Assembly: GCA_018669005.1 (NCBI GenBank) | Contig: JABJAL010000072.1 | Span: 167,877 to 231,876 of the forward strand | DNA: 64,000 nucleotides | DNA from: Nitrospinaceae bacterium | GTDB taxonomy: Bacteria; UBA8248 | Direction: 5' to 3' | Shown here: one piece after another, positions 38,164 through 46,163 of the stretch | How the letters are laid out: every line of letters starts with the position of its first letter | Position numbering within the stretch: the first letter of the stretch is position 1 | Made by a program: the position numbers and the translations under genes | The notes under the pieces: generated by a model | The model's input: the letters and a program-made list of their open reading frames with translations, nothing else | Told to the model about the DNA's origin: nothing | Databases searched by the model: none

Positions 38164-39531
38164 TCAGGGAGCGGTGCTGCTATCAAACGCCCACGAAGTG
38201 ACGGATTCAACGTGAGCGGTATTCGGGAACATGGGGGCGATGAATGCAGCCTCCATGCGGTAGCCTGCATCGGATAATTCCCGGGCATCGCGGGCAAAAG
38301 TCGCCGGGTTGCACGAGACATAAACGATTCGGTTGGGCTTTAAAGCGACTGCGAGCGGTATCGTCTCAAGGGCGCCTGGGCGCGGTGGATCGAGTAGCAC
38401 GAGGTCGGGCTTGCCGCCGAGAGCGTCCTCGATGGTGTTTGCCTCGACTCGTCCTGCCTCGCTCTTGATGAAGTGAGTATTTTTCAGACCGGCTTGTTTT
38501 GCATTTACCTCTGCGTCTTTGACGGCGAACTGATTGGATTCGACCCCGACGATTCGCGCCGCCTTCTCAGCAAGGGGTACCGCGAAGTTTCCCGCCCCGC
38601 AGAATAGATCTACCGCTCGCCCGCCCTCGGGCAGCGCCGCCATTTCTAAAACAGCCCGCACGATCGATTCGTTAACCCGCCGGTTGGGTTGAAGAAATGC
38701 TTCGGGCGAGACCTGAAGGATAGCCGTTTCATTAGTGGATGTTTTCAATTCGTAAGAAGATTTCCATGAAGGTGGCTCGGCAGGTTTTCTGCCCCCGGCG
38801 GCGGCAAGAGGCCAGCCATTTTTTTCGCTGAACACCTCCCAGGCGCGCCGGGTCTTTTTTGAAATTGTGCCATGGCCATTGTCGTGCCAACCGATTGGAT
38901 AGAGAAAAAGCCCGGCCCCTTTATCGGGTTTATCGCCCAGCGATGATATCTCCACAGCCTCAAGCACTCTTGCGGCTCGCTCAAGCTTGAGAAACTCTCG
39001 AATCTCCGCGAAGGCGGCTCGAATTGATTCCTCGACCAGCAGGCAACCCTCGATGGGTATTAGCTTCCTGGTGCCTGGCGCAAAAAAACCAATTCTCCCG
39101 TGCTTGATCTGAAAGCGCGCTCGCATGCGGTAGGCAAACTCTGGCGCACTCGCCGCGATTATTTCTGGCTCGATGTCGATATCTATCTTTCCGATGCGGG
39201 CCACGGCATCAAGAAAAATCTGTTTCTTGGATTCGGCCTGGGCCTCGGGGGTCATTTGCTGAAGCGGGCATCCGCCGCACGAGGCCCAGTGTGGGCAGGG
39301 GGGCTCTCGTCTGGAGGCGCCGGGGGATTCAATTTCCTCGATTTCGCCTCGGAGAAAACGACCCTTGTCCTCGGAAATGCGGAAACGAACCGAATCGCCA
39401 GGTACGGTGCGCGGAATGAAGACCACCCGTCCCTCAAGACGAGCCACGCCTGCCCCGCCTGTGGCGATAGAATCGATTTCGGCCCGATGCACGGCTCCTG
39501 TGCCGGGCTGCAATGTGGCAACGCTACTCAT
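38164..39531 (-). CDS. 23S rRNA (uracil-C5) methyltransferase, RlmD/TrmA family
   Basis: About 455 residues from ATG 39531; an ATG eight codons earlier (39555) is possible. An N-terminal TRAM domain (DSIATGGAGVARLEGRVVFI) is followed by a 4Fe-4S cysteine set CPHWASCGGC near residue 81, the SAM-binding AVDLFCGAGNFAVPLA, the DPPRPG motif and the catalytic cysteine in YVSCNPATFARD. It transfers a methyl group from SAM to C5 of a uridine in rRNA or tRNA. It is the first gene of a run with lexA and dinB. Confidence 0.87.
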   Translation of the reverse strand: MSSVATLQPGTGAVHRAEIDSIATGGAGVARLEGRVVFIPRTVPGDSVRFRISEDKGRFLRGEIEEIESPGASRREPPCPHWASCGGCPLQQMTPEAQAESKKQIFLDAVARIGKIDIDIEPEIIAASAPEFAYRMRARFQIKHGRIGFFAPGTRKLIPIEGCLLVEESIRAAFAEIREFLKLERAARVLEAVEISSLGDKPDKGAGLFLYPIGWHDNGHGTISKKTRRAWEVFSEKNGWPLAAAGGRKPAEPPSWKSSYELKTSTNETAILQVSPEAFLQPNRRVNESIVRAVLEMAALPEGGRAVDLFCGAGNFAVPLAEKAARIVGVESNQFAVKDAEVNAKQAGLKNTHFIKSEAGRVEANTIEDALGGKPDLVLLDPPRPGALETIPLAVALKPNRIVYVSCNPATFARDARELSDAGYRMEAAFIAPMFPNTAHVESVTSWAFDSSTAP

Positions 39532-39811
39532 GGCGACATGGCCCCAAATAAACATCGAATAGAATACAGCCTTAATACAAACAAATACCGAACATGCTTG
39601 TCAAGTGCTGTTTAGTATTAAGACAATGCTGTATTAATACTGTTTTAATATGGATGTTGATTGTCTTTAAATTTATTTGACTGTTATTGTCTTTTTTTAA
39701 ATTTTTAAATTGGAATCTTTTTTCGGGTGAATGCGCTAGAGATTATGTGCGTCTACTCGTTTTTTTGTTCTATCTTTGAGTTCCGTACTATAGGGAAAGG
39801 GGACCTTTCGA
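39532..39811. promoter_or_regulatory. AT-rich divergent control region with inverted repeats
   Basis: A 280-base region between the rlmD-lexA-dinB run and the cytochrome gene, much richer in A and T than its surroundings. CTTAATACAAACA (39571-39583) is matched by TGTTTAGTATTAAG (39609-39622) as an inverted repeat with one extra base. The palindrome GTATTAATAC lies at 39631-39640, with further related copies (TGCTGT...TTAA) spaced about 20 bases. This looks like an operator array. It is a candidate for LexA binding because it precedes the lexA run, but no classical LexA consensus is matched. Confidence 0.5.
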
Positions 39812-40705
39812 ATGAGAAAACTTTCTTTGCCTGTATTTGGTTTAATTATTTGTATTTCTGTTGTCGTGACTAGAGGGGTTGCCTCGGCGGAAACGCTTCT
39901 TGAGCGTGGAAAGTATCTGATGAGCGGTGTTGTCGCTTGCGGAAATTGCCACACGAATAATGGTCCCTGGGGAAAGCCTGTCCCGGGTAAAGAGCTGTCT
40001 GGCGGCCACAAGTGGGATGAGCCGCCATTTACCGTGTATGCGGCTAACATCACTCCCGATAAAGAGACGGGAATCGGCGCCTGGACGGATAAGCAACTTT
40101 TCGCCGCTATTCGGGAGGGAAAGCGCCCGGATGGCAGCTTAATCGGACCCCCAATGCCAGGTGGTCTTTACGCCAAAATTTCTGACAGAGATCTTCGCGC
40201 CATTATCGCCTATCTCCGGCAGGTCAAACCCGTGAAGAACAATGTGCCGAGAGGAAAATATCGGATACCACTTCCCCCCGCGTGGGGTCCGAATAAAAGC
40301 GTTCCCGAGGTATCTCGTACGGATAAGGTGAAATATGGCGAATATCTCGCCGGGCCGCTTGGCCATTGTGTCGAGTGCCACACGCCGATGGTGAAGGGCC
40401 GCCGCGATTTTAAAAATCAGCTTGGCGCGGGCGGTTTTGTTCTTAATGGCCCGATGGGCGCTCCTGTTTCGGCCAATATCACACCCGACCCGGAAACGGG
40501 AATTGGTAAATGGTCGGATCGTCAGATCAAAGTCGCGATCACGACTGGCTACCGCGCGAGCGGCGAGAAAATGTATCCGCCGATGGCGTATCATTATTAT
40601 GCAAACATTAAACCGGACGATCTGGATGCCATCGTGGCGTATCTTCGCTCTCTAAAGCCTGTTAAGAAATTAAGGAAGATGCGTTTGATTCCAAATAAAA
40701 AATAA
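39812..40705 (+). CDS. Dihaem c-type cytochrome, exported
   Basis: 297 residues with a signal peptide (MRKLSLPVFGLIICISVVV, cleavage near ASAE) and two class I cytochrome c domains. Haem sites are CGNCH near residue 48 and CVECH near 188; each domain repeats the pattern ITPDxETGIGxWxDxQ followed by MPxGLYAKI or MAYHYYANI with the methionine ligand. It resembles the cytochrome subunits of periplasmic alcohol or aldehyde dehydrogenases. No quinoprotein partner gene is adjacent. AAGG precedes the ATG. Confidence 0.9.
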   Translation: MRKLSLPVFGLIICISVVVTRGVASAETLLERGKYLMSGVVACGNCHTNNGPWGKPVPGKELSGGHKWDEPPFTVYAANITPDKETGIGAWTDKQLFAAIREGKRPDGSLIGPPMPGGLYAKISDRDLRAIIAYLRQVKPVKNNVPRGKYRIPLPPAWGPNKSVPEVSRTDKVKYGEYLAGPLGHCVECHTPMVKGRRDFKNQLGAGGFVLNGPMGAPVSANITPDPETGIGKWSDRQIKVAITTGYRASGEKMYPPMAYHYYANIKPDDLDAIVAYLRSLKPVKKLRKMRLIPNKK

Positions 40706-40715
40706 AGGTATTTTA

Positions 40716-40889
40716 ATGAGCGCTCAGGCCCCCGAGATTCCGCCCGAACTTGCCGAGCGTGTGCTGGAAAAATTGGGGCTCTCCGCTCCACCGGGTGCGG
40801 ACCTGGCCGGGCGCACGGCTATCCTTGTTGACGAGATGGGTGTGTCCGAGGAAACGGCCGCCGCGATTTCTCTCATTGCGGGCAAATAG
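40716..40889 (+). CDS. Small 57-residue protein of unknown function
   Basis: A short gene 10 bases after the cytochrome, with AAAGG (40704-40708) seven bases before ATG 40716 and a clean TAG stop. Translation: starts MSAQAPEIPPELAERVLEKL, predicted two helical segments, ends AAAISLIAGK; no cysteine and no membrane segment. The start context and GC-rich codon use agree with a real gene cotranscribed with the cytochrome. No family is recognised. Confidence 0.55.
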   Translation: MSAQAPEIPPELAERVLEKLGLSAPPGADLAGRTAILVDEMGVSEETAAAISLIAGK

Positions 40890-40893
40890 AAAT

Positions 40894-41250
40894 TTATTGC
40901 AGGCCGGGCTGAAAAATGGCGACAAGCTCCACCGGGCCGTCCGTTGTGGTTGAGCTTCTGTGCTCGGTTCCCTTGGGCATGAAGATGAACTCGCCCGCCT
41001 TGAAGCGTAGTTCCTCGTCTCGAAGTTCGTAGCGGCCCTCGCCAGCGACACAAAAAATTACTTCATCGACCTCGTGATGATGCCAGTCGTGGGATTTTCC
41101 CGGAGTGATTTGCGATCGGAAAACCGTGATGTTTGTTTCGTTTGCGGCCCGGGTGATGATGGTTTTATGGGTGGCCCCTCCGTCGATTTCATCGTCGGGC
41201 ACCTCATCCGTGTGGATGACACAGGCTTTTCTCTTTGTTGGATCATTCAT
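40894..41250 (-). CDS. Cupin-domain protein
   Basis: 118 residues from ATG 41250, chosen because AGGAGG stands seven bases upstream. A single small beta-barrel with both cupin motifs: KSHDWHHHEVDEVIFCVAGEG (G...HxH...E...G) around residues 50-70 and FIFMPKGTEHRSSTT near 88. Metal-binding His and Glu residues are present. Small cupins serve as isomerases, dioxygenases or sensors; function is not predictable. Confidence 0.8.
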   Translation of the reverse strand: MNDPTKRKACVIHTDEVPDDEIDGGATHKTIITRAANETNITVFRSQITPGKSHDWHHHEVDEVIFCVAGEGRYELRDEELRFKAGEFIFMPKGTEHRSSTTTDGPVELVAIFQPGLQ

Positions 41251-41480
41251 GGGATTCCTCCTGGAAAAGTTTTCGCTAATTAAGTGAATTTTGTCGGAAT
41301 TAACAATTGCAGGATGAGTCATATCGGGAATGATTGTCAAAAGGCGTGAATGGAATTTTGCTCTCTGCCATGAAAAATACTTGGCTCTCTTACCCGTTAA
41401 ATTGCTATAGTGCCGGAGTCGTTTTTATGGAAGTGGCCTTCCTTGATGTGAAATTACCCAGAAAATATGGAGAGCAAGGC

Positions 41481-41792
41481 ATGTATATCGTAATGAACTG
41501 TTTCCAGGTGGCCGAAGGCAAAGGAGATGACTTCGAGGAAATATGGCGGACGAGAGATTCTTATCTCGATGAAGTTGATGGTTTTCGCGAGTTTCATCTT
41601 CTTCGTGGCGATGGCGGCGATTATATCAGCCACACCATTTGGGATAGTAAAGAGGCTTTTGAGGCCTGGGTTGGCAGCGAGTCGTTCCACAAGGCCCATG
41701 CGCGCTCGGCCGAGACACCGCCTGAAATTTTCAGCGGCCCGTCTAAACTGGGCATGTATGATGTGTTGATGGAGAAAATCGTTAAGCGCTAA
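41481..41792 (+). CDS. Antibiotic biosynthesis monooxygenase/IsdG-like haem-degrading family protein
   Basis: 103 residues from ATG 41481 with GGAGAG six bases upstream; longer in-frame starts at 41334 lack support. The ferredoxin-like ABM fold is visible: MNCFQVAEGKGDDFEEIWRT, VDGFREFHLLRG, HTIWDSKEAFEAWVGS and FHKAHA. Relatives degrade haem or oxidise small aromatic substrates. A haem role would fit the adjacent cytochrome only loosely. Confidence 0.75.
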   Translation: MYIVMNCFQVAEGKGDDFEEIWRTRDSYLDEVDGFREFHLLRGDGGDYISHTIWDSKEAFEAWVGSESFHKAHARSAETPPEIFSGPSKLGMYDVLMEKIVKR

Positions 41793-42568
41793 ATTTCGAT
41801 TCGCTGGCCGTCGTGGGCAATCTCGAAGGGCGATTTGCCTGCGGCGGCGAGCTGACGCACCTCATCGCCCATATGGGTTAGCAAAAGGCGCTTGGTGTTG
41901 AGACGATCCGATTTTAGCTTTAACTCACTTATTGATGTGTGGAACGGAATTTTTTTCTCTCCGGAATAGCATTCCATAAAAAACAAATCTGTTTCTTCGG
42001 CCAGCTCGGGTAGGTTGTCGTTCCATTCGGTGTCGCCGCTAAAGCCAATTGTTCTGTTTTTCCAACTAACTCGGTATCCGTAAGGGATCCCTTTTTTCAT
42101 GTGAATGACCCGTTTCGGTAGAATGGAGATGCCGCATATCTGTGTTTCGATTCCCTCTGCAAGCTCAATATATTCCATCTCGAATCGCCTCTTCATGAGC
42201 TCGGCGGTCTCACCATAGCTGGCCCGAAATATTTCTTCGCATTTTTCTTCTGTGCCCGGCGGCCCGGCGACCGTAAGCGGCCGCTCTCGTCTGACGTTGA
42301 ACTGATAGTTCAGGTAAAGAAACGCTATGCCCGCGATGTGGTCGCCGTGGTGATGTGTTAATAACACCAGATCGATTTTACTCAAGTCAAAGGCCATGCC
42401 GTGAAGCATCGGGACGGCGGTGGGTCCGCAGTCGATTAGCGCGGCGCGACATTCGCCGAAGTTTTTCTCAAGTGGCTCGATGAGATAGCAACTATTCGGG
42501 TGGCCGCCCGAGGAGAATGCGTCGCCGGTTCCGAGGACTGTGAGGGCAAGTGCCGGGGCGGTCGTCAT
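41789..42568 (-). CDS. MBL-fold metallo-hydrolase (RNase Z-like)
   Basis: 259 residues of the metallo-beta-lactamase fold. The N-terminus LTVLGTGDAFSSGGHPNSCYL and the metal motif LLTHHHGDHIAG near residue 74 are those of the RNase Z/arylsulfatase-like branch; further ligands are DTEW near residue 176 and THMGDEVRQL near 230. The length is shorter than typical RNase Z and the exosite is not visible, so a general hydrolase or phosphodiesterase is equally possible. It overlaps the convergent ABM gene by four bases. Confidence 0.82.
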   Translation of the reverse strand: MTTAPALALTVLGTGDAFSSGGHPNSCYLIEPLEKNFGECRAALIDCGPTAVPMLHGMAFDLSKIDLVLLTHHHGDHIAGIAFLYLNYQFNVRRERPLTVAGPPGTEEKCEEIFRASYGETAELMKRRFEMEYIELAEGIETQICGISILPKRVIHMKKGIPYGYRVSWKNRTIGFSGDTEWNDNLPELAEETDLFFMECYSGEKKIPFHTSISELKLKSDRLNTKRLLLTHMGDEVRQLAAAGKSPFEIAHDGQRIEI

Positions 42569-42649
42569 AATTTTACCGAGAGGACACAGTAAAGCGACGG
42601 TGGAATGTCGCGATCTTTTTTGGTGGGGTGTGCTCGTACTAAGGAAATG

Positions 42650-43498
42650 CTAGGCGTCTTCTTCGCTGGGGATAAGGTCCTCGCCCTTGAGAAGCTCACC
42701 TTCCATCTCTTCGAGGATTTCACCAATATCGGATAAAGACAGATTCAGCAATTTCACAATATCCCGGTTGAGAACAGGTATTCCCGTGTCGCCGCCATTT
42801 CCGAAGTCGAGTGATCGCACAAGAATATCCGCCATGTGAACAACGGCGGTCGCCTCGGGGGCGTTTCTGGCCAGGTTTGGTTGGTGGTGCATGGTAATCG
42901 GATCTCTGAGGTTCGGCGGAAGGTTCCATTTCTCACAAAGCCACTCGCCCACCTTTGTATGATTGAAGCCGAGAACTTCATTTTCGGCATCGATGAAGAG
43001 AGTCTGATCGGCGTTGACCTTTTCCATCACATCATCGAAGTGCTCGGGTCCCTCTACCTTGAGCGCCACCTTGCCGATGTCATGTAAAAGACCGGCGACG
43101 ATTATTTCCTCGGCGTCTGCGAGATTGATTCTGCGGGATATGATACCGGACGCCAGCGAAACGCCGAGAGAGTGTTTCCACAGGTTCAGCATTTCTGTTG
43201 CCATGATGTCGAAGACCGATGCCGTGAGGACCAGCCCCTTTACGGCGTTAAAGCCTAGAAGGACAAGGGCATGCGTAACGGTAGAAATTTTTCCGGGAAA
43301 TCCAAAAAACGCTGAGTTAATAAGCCGAAGCACCTTGGCGGAGAGTACCTGGTCCGCCTGTATCATTTCCCCCACCTGGGCGGTGCTGATAGTGGGGCTC
43401 TCCACCATCGAGGAAAGCTTGGATACAACGCCGGGAAGCGTGGGTAAATTTTCCAGCGCCTCGACTTTGTGCTTGAAAATGGAAGAATCAATTGCCAC
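42650..43498 (-). CDS. HDOD-domain protein
   Basis: 282 residues. The HDOD domain spans about residues 15-215: LPTLPGVVSKLSSMVE, QADQVLSAKVLRLINSAFFG, the HD-like GLLHDIGKVAL near 137 and FNHTKVGEWLCEKWNLP. HDOD proteins are related to HD phosphohydrolases but usually lack activity and act in signalling. Here an HD-GK stretch remains, so activity cannot be excluded. The upstream gene, 35 bases away, encodes a domain often found N-terminal to HD-type output modules, so the two may work together. Confidence 0.85.
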   Translation of the reverse strand: MAIDSSIFKHKVEALENLPTLPGVVSKLSSMVESPTISTAQVGEMIQADQVLSAKVLRLINSAFFGFPGKISTVTHALVLLGFNAVKGLVLTASVFDIMATEMLNLWKHSLGVSLASGIISRRINLADAEEIIVAGLLHDIGKVALKVEGPEHFDDVMEKVNADQTLFIDAENEVLGFNHTKVGEWLCEKWNLPPNLRDPITMHHQPNLARNAPEATAVVHMADILVRSLDFGNGGDTGIPVLNRDIVKLLNLSLSDIGEILEEMEGELLKGEDLIPSEEDA

Positions 43499-43533
43499 GG
43501 GTGGACCTCACATTTATCTGAAAAAAATTAACC

Positions 43534-43908
43534 CTAAGCCTCTGATGGTTCTTCCTCGGAGGCATTTAACGCCTCCATCCGGGCTTTTTCGTCGGCTAAT
43601 TCTTCGTGTTTTTTCTTGATATGTTTCTGGACCACCATTTTTAGCGCGGCCATAAGTTTGTTGTCCATGACCGAACGATATCTGTGGTCGAGATCGGCCA
43701 GATCTTCCTCTAATGTTTTAACCGGTTTTCCGTCGTCAACGGGGTGGCCTTCCACGGTGACATGCGTGATGTCGAGTCTTTCGAGTCGCATGATCAAGGC
43801 ATCTGTCAGTGCGGTTCCTTTGGCGCATAAAACCTGGCCCGAGGAATTCTCGACGGGCTGGGCGATCACCATGTCCAGAGTGGCCTGCTCGACTTTGATT
43901 CGCTGCAT
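43534..43908 (-). CDS. Small conserved protein resembling the N-terminal module of HD-GYP/HDOD proteins
   Basis: 124 residues from ATG 43908 (AGGAG ten bases upstream). The first 60 residues follow the pattern seen ahead of HD-GYP domains: MVIAQPVENSSGQVLCAKGT, then ALIMRLERLDITHVTVEG. The rest is a long charged helix ending EEEPSEA. It lies directly upstream of the HDOD gene and is probably cotranscribed. A regulatory partnership is inferred. Confidence 0.65.
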   Translation of the reverse strand: MQRIKVEQATLDMVIAQPVENSSGQVLCAKGTALTDALIMRLERLDITHVTVEGHPVDDGKPVKTLEEDLADLDHRYRSVMDNKLMAALKMVVQKHIKKKHEELADEKARMEALNASEEEPSEA

Positions 43909-44265
43909 CCGGAAAAAACTCCTGCTAAAAAAATATAGGCCCACGCCGGCAAAGTTGGCTGGAATCCTTTTCAATATACAGGTTTATGAGCCAATACTCG
44001 ACGAATTTCGAAGCTTTTTAAGGGTGTAACAGAGTCCTATGGGGTGTCAAGGTCACTTTCGATACAAGGGGGCCTTAGAAAGAAGATATTCTGATTTAAA
44101 GGAGATCGTTTTCCGGGCCGATATCTGATTAAGTATCTTGCTTGTGACAATTTCTGAGTGATAGTCTGACTGTGTTTGTTATGTCTGTGGGTGATTTAGC
44201 CTTTGATTGCCGTGTTTTTGTTTATTTTTCACTTGCTCTGCAAGGTTGTTTTGAGGTTTTTTTAG
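43909..44265. other. Divergent intergenic region, no gene seen
   Basis: A 357-base gap between the HDOD pair (minus) and the BFN-PDZ operon (plus). It is AT-rich at 44090-44240 and carries T-runs just ahead of the BFN gene. No conserved RNA structure or small gene was recognised. Confidence 0.4.
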
Positions 44266-45090
44266 ATGAGCCGATTTTTCCTTGCCATGGTTGTGGTAAT
44301 TTCATTTTCCTTGGTGGCGCAGGGATTTGTCTCGGCAGCCTCTGTCCCGAACGATAGTGAAATGCGCCAGGTTCAAGTGAGGAATGTTGTTCTGGACTCT
44401 CAGAGCAATCAACCGGTTGTCGTTCTCAAGGAAAAGGACAATGGCAAACTTCTTCCCATATGGATTGGTCCGGCCGAGGCGCAGGCCATTATCATCCAGT
44501 TGCGAGGCATCACACCGCCAAGACCGATGACGCATGACTTGCTGCGAAATGTCATTGGTGGTTTCAAAGCCAAAGTTGTTCGAATCATCATCACAGAGCT
44601 AAAGGGCGGAACATTTTACGCCCATATCGAGATGCAATCGGATGGGCGCAAGTTTTCGATAGACAGCCGCCCCTCTGACGCCATTGCCCTGGCGTTGAGG
44701 GTCAAGGCGCCTATTTTTGCCAAGGCCCAGGTGTTGCGCGATGGTGTTGTTAATTTTCAGCCGATGAAACTGACACATCGAAGTCGTCTGGGGGTCGTTC
44801 TTCAATTGATGACACCGTCTCTTGCCCGTTATTTTGGCGGTGGCATCTCGGATGGTCTTCTTGTTTCTCAGGTAGCGCCAGGCAAGCTTGCGGAAAAATC
44901 GGGCCTGCGCCGGGGCGATGTTATTTCTCTTGTAGAGGGCAAAAAGATTTCCTCTGTGGAATCTTTTGAAAAAGAATTTATTAAAAAATCAGACGGGCTG
45001 AATATTTTTGTTAAGAGAAACCCAGAGAGCCAAGGCATTCGAATGCGCCTGATTACGGCCAATAATGAAAGTGTGGCGATAAAAAAATGA
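44266..45090 (+). CDS. Exported bifunctional-nuclease (BFN) domain fused to a PDZ domain
   Basis: 274 residues. A signal peptide (FLAMVVVISFSLVAQGFVSA) is followed by a BFN/DUF151 domain at about residues 35-165: VRNVVLDSQSNQPVVVLKEK, LLPIWIGPAEAQAI, RPMTHDLLRNVI and the conserved SRPSDAIALALR. A PDZ domain occupies the last 90 residues (VSQVAPGKLAEKSGLRRGDV). BFN proteins are described as nucleases or regulators in the cytoplasm and plants; an exported BFN with PDZ is less usual and suggests a periplasmic role with a protein-binding module. The next gene overlaps by four bases. Confidence 0.85.
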   Translation: MSRFFLAMVVVISFSLVAQGFVSAASVPNDSEMRQVQVRNVVLDSQSNQPVVVLKEKDNGKLLPIWIGPAEAQAIIIQLRGITPPRPMTHDLLRNVIGGFKAKVVRIIITELKGGTFYAHIEMQSDGRKFSIDSRPSDAIALALRVKAPIFAKAQVLRDGVVNFQPMKLTHRSRLGVVLQLMTPSLARYFGGGISDGLLVSQVAPGKLAEKSGLRRGDVISLVEGKKISSVESFEKEFIKKSDGLNIFVKRNPESQGIRMRLITANNESVAIKK

Positions 45091-45560
45091 ATATTCTTTT
45101 TTTGTGTACAGGAAACCTTTGTCGCTCACCGATGGCAGAGGCATTGCTGAAAAAATTTGCTTCGCGCGATGGCCTGCGTGAATTGCATGCCAAGTCGGCG
45201 GGAACACACGCTTTTGCGGGAAGTAAATCGCCCGCCGAGGCGCAGGAGGTGGCGAGTTTGGTCGGCCTTGATCTAGTAACCCATGTGGCACAGCCCCTTG
45301 CTAGCGAACTTGTCGAATGGGCGGATCAGATAGCCGTAATGTCACCCGAGCATGCGGACTTCATTGAGATGAATTATCCTGAAGGAATCGATAAGGTCGT
45401 TGAGCTGGTGAAGTACCGACCCGGAGGAAAGCCCGGAGATACCATCAAGGATCCTTACGGGATGAAGCTTTTTCACTACAGGCAGTATTTTGGCGAACTG
45501 ATGGAAGCGCTTCAGGGTTATTATGTGCAACTCAAAGACGCCCATTCTAAGTTCAGATAA
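45087..45560 (+). CDS. Low-molecular-weight protein-tyrosine-phosphatase family protein
   Basis: 157 residues. The phosphate loop CTGNLCRSP (C-x5-R-S) begins at residue 7 and the general-acid aspartate is in DPYGMKLFHY near residue 118, so both catalytic elements are present. The family also includes arsenate reductases, but the loop and DP motif favour a phosphatase. The ATG overlaps the previous gene by four bases, indicating coupled translation. Confidence 0.88.
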   Translation: MNILFLCTGNLCRSPMAEALLKKFASRDGLRELHAKSAGTHAFAGSKSPAEAQEVASLVGLDLVTHVAQPLASELVEWADQIAVMSPEHADFIEMNYPEGIDKVVELVKYRPGGKPGDTIKDPYGMKLFHYRQYFGELMEALQGYYVQLKDAHSKFR

Positions 45561-45572
45561 AAGAGAATTTTC

Positions 45573-46151
45573 ATGAGCGGAACCCAGGTGGGGCCGAATG
45601 ATGCGCTGGTGGTGGTCGATCTTCAAAATGACTTTTGCCCCGGTGGCTCTCTCGCCGTGCCCGAAGGCGATCTCATTGTGCCGCTGGTGAATCGAATACT
45701 TGCTTTGCCGGGGCTCGTTAAGGTGGCTACGCGCGACTGGCATCCTGCGGATCATGTTTCTTTTAAAGAGCAGGGCGGAATCTGGCCGCCGCATTGTGTG
45801 GTGGATACTCAAGGGGCACAGTTTCAACCCCAGATGGATGAAGCGCTTGTCGATTTTGTGGTGTCGAAAGGTAATCGAAGGGAAGTTGATGCCTATTCGG
45901 GATTTGACGGTACATTGCTTGCTGCCGACTTGAAAACGAAAGATGTCCGACGGATATTCGTATGCGGCCTGGCAACTGATTATTGTGTCAAAGCCACGGC
46001 GCTCGATGGCCGGGCGCAAGGTCTTGAAGTTGTGGTTCTTCAGGATACAATCCGGGCGGTGGATGTTAAGCCTGGTGACGGCGAGCGGGCGATTGATGAA
46101 ATGCGCGGCGCAGGCTGTGAATTTATAAACTCATTGGAAATCTCCGGTTAA
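45573..46151 (+). CDS. pncA: Nicotinamidase/isochorismatase-family hydrolase
   Basis: 192 residues. Catalytic triad D in VVVDLQNDFCPGGSLAV, K expected in the SKGNRREVD region and C in CGLATDYCVKATALD; metal ligands in ATRDWHPADH. The pattern is that of PncA, which turns nicotinamide into nicotinate for NAD recycling. It sits 12 bases after the phosphatase and 12 before thrB in an operon of unrelated enzymes. Confidence 0.88.
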   Translation: MSGTQVGPNDALVVVDLQNDFCPGGSLAVPEGDLIVPLVNRILALPGLVKVATRDWHPADHVSFKEQGGIWPPHCVVDTQGAQFQPQMDEALVDFVVSKGNRREVDAYSGFDGTLLAADLKTKDVRRIFVCGLATDYCVKATALDGRAQGLEVVVLQDTIRAVDVKPGDGERAIDEMRGAGCEFINSLEISG

Positions 46152-46163
46152 AGGAGCATTGCT

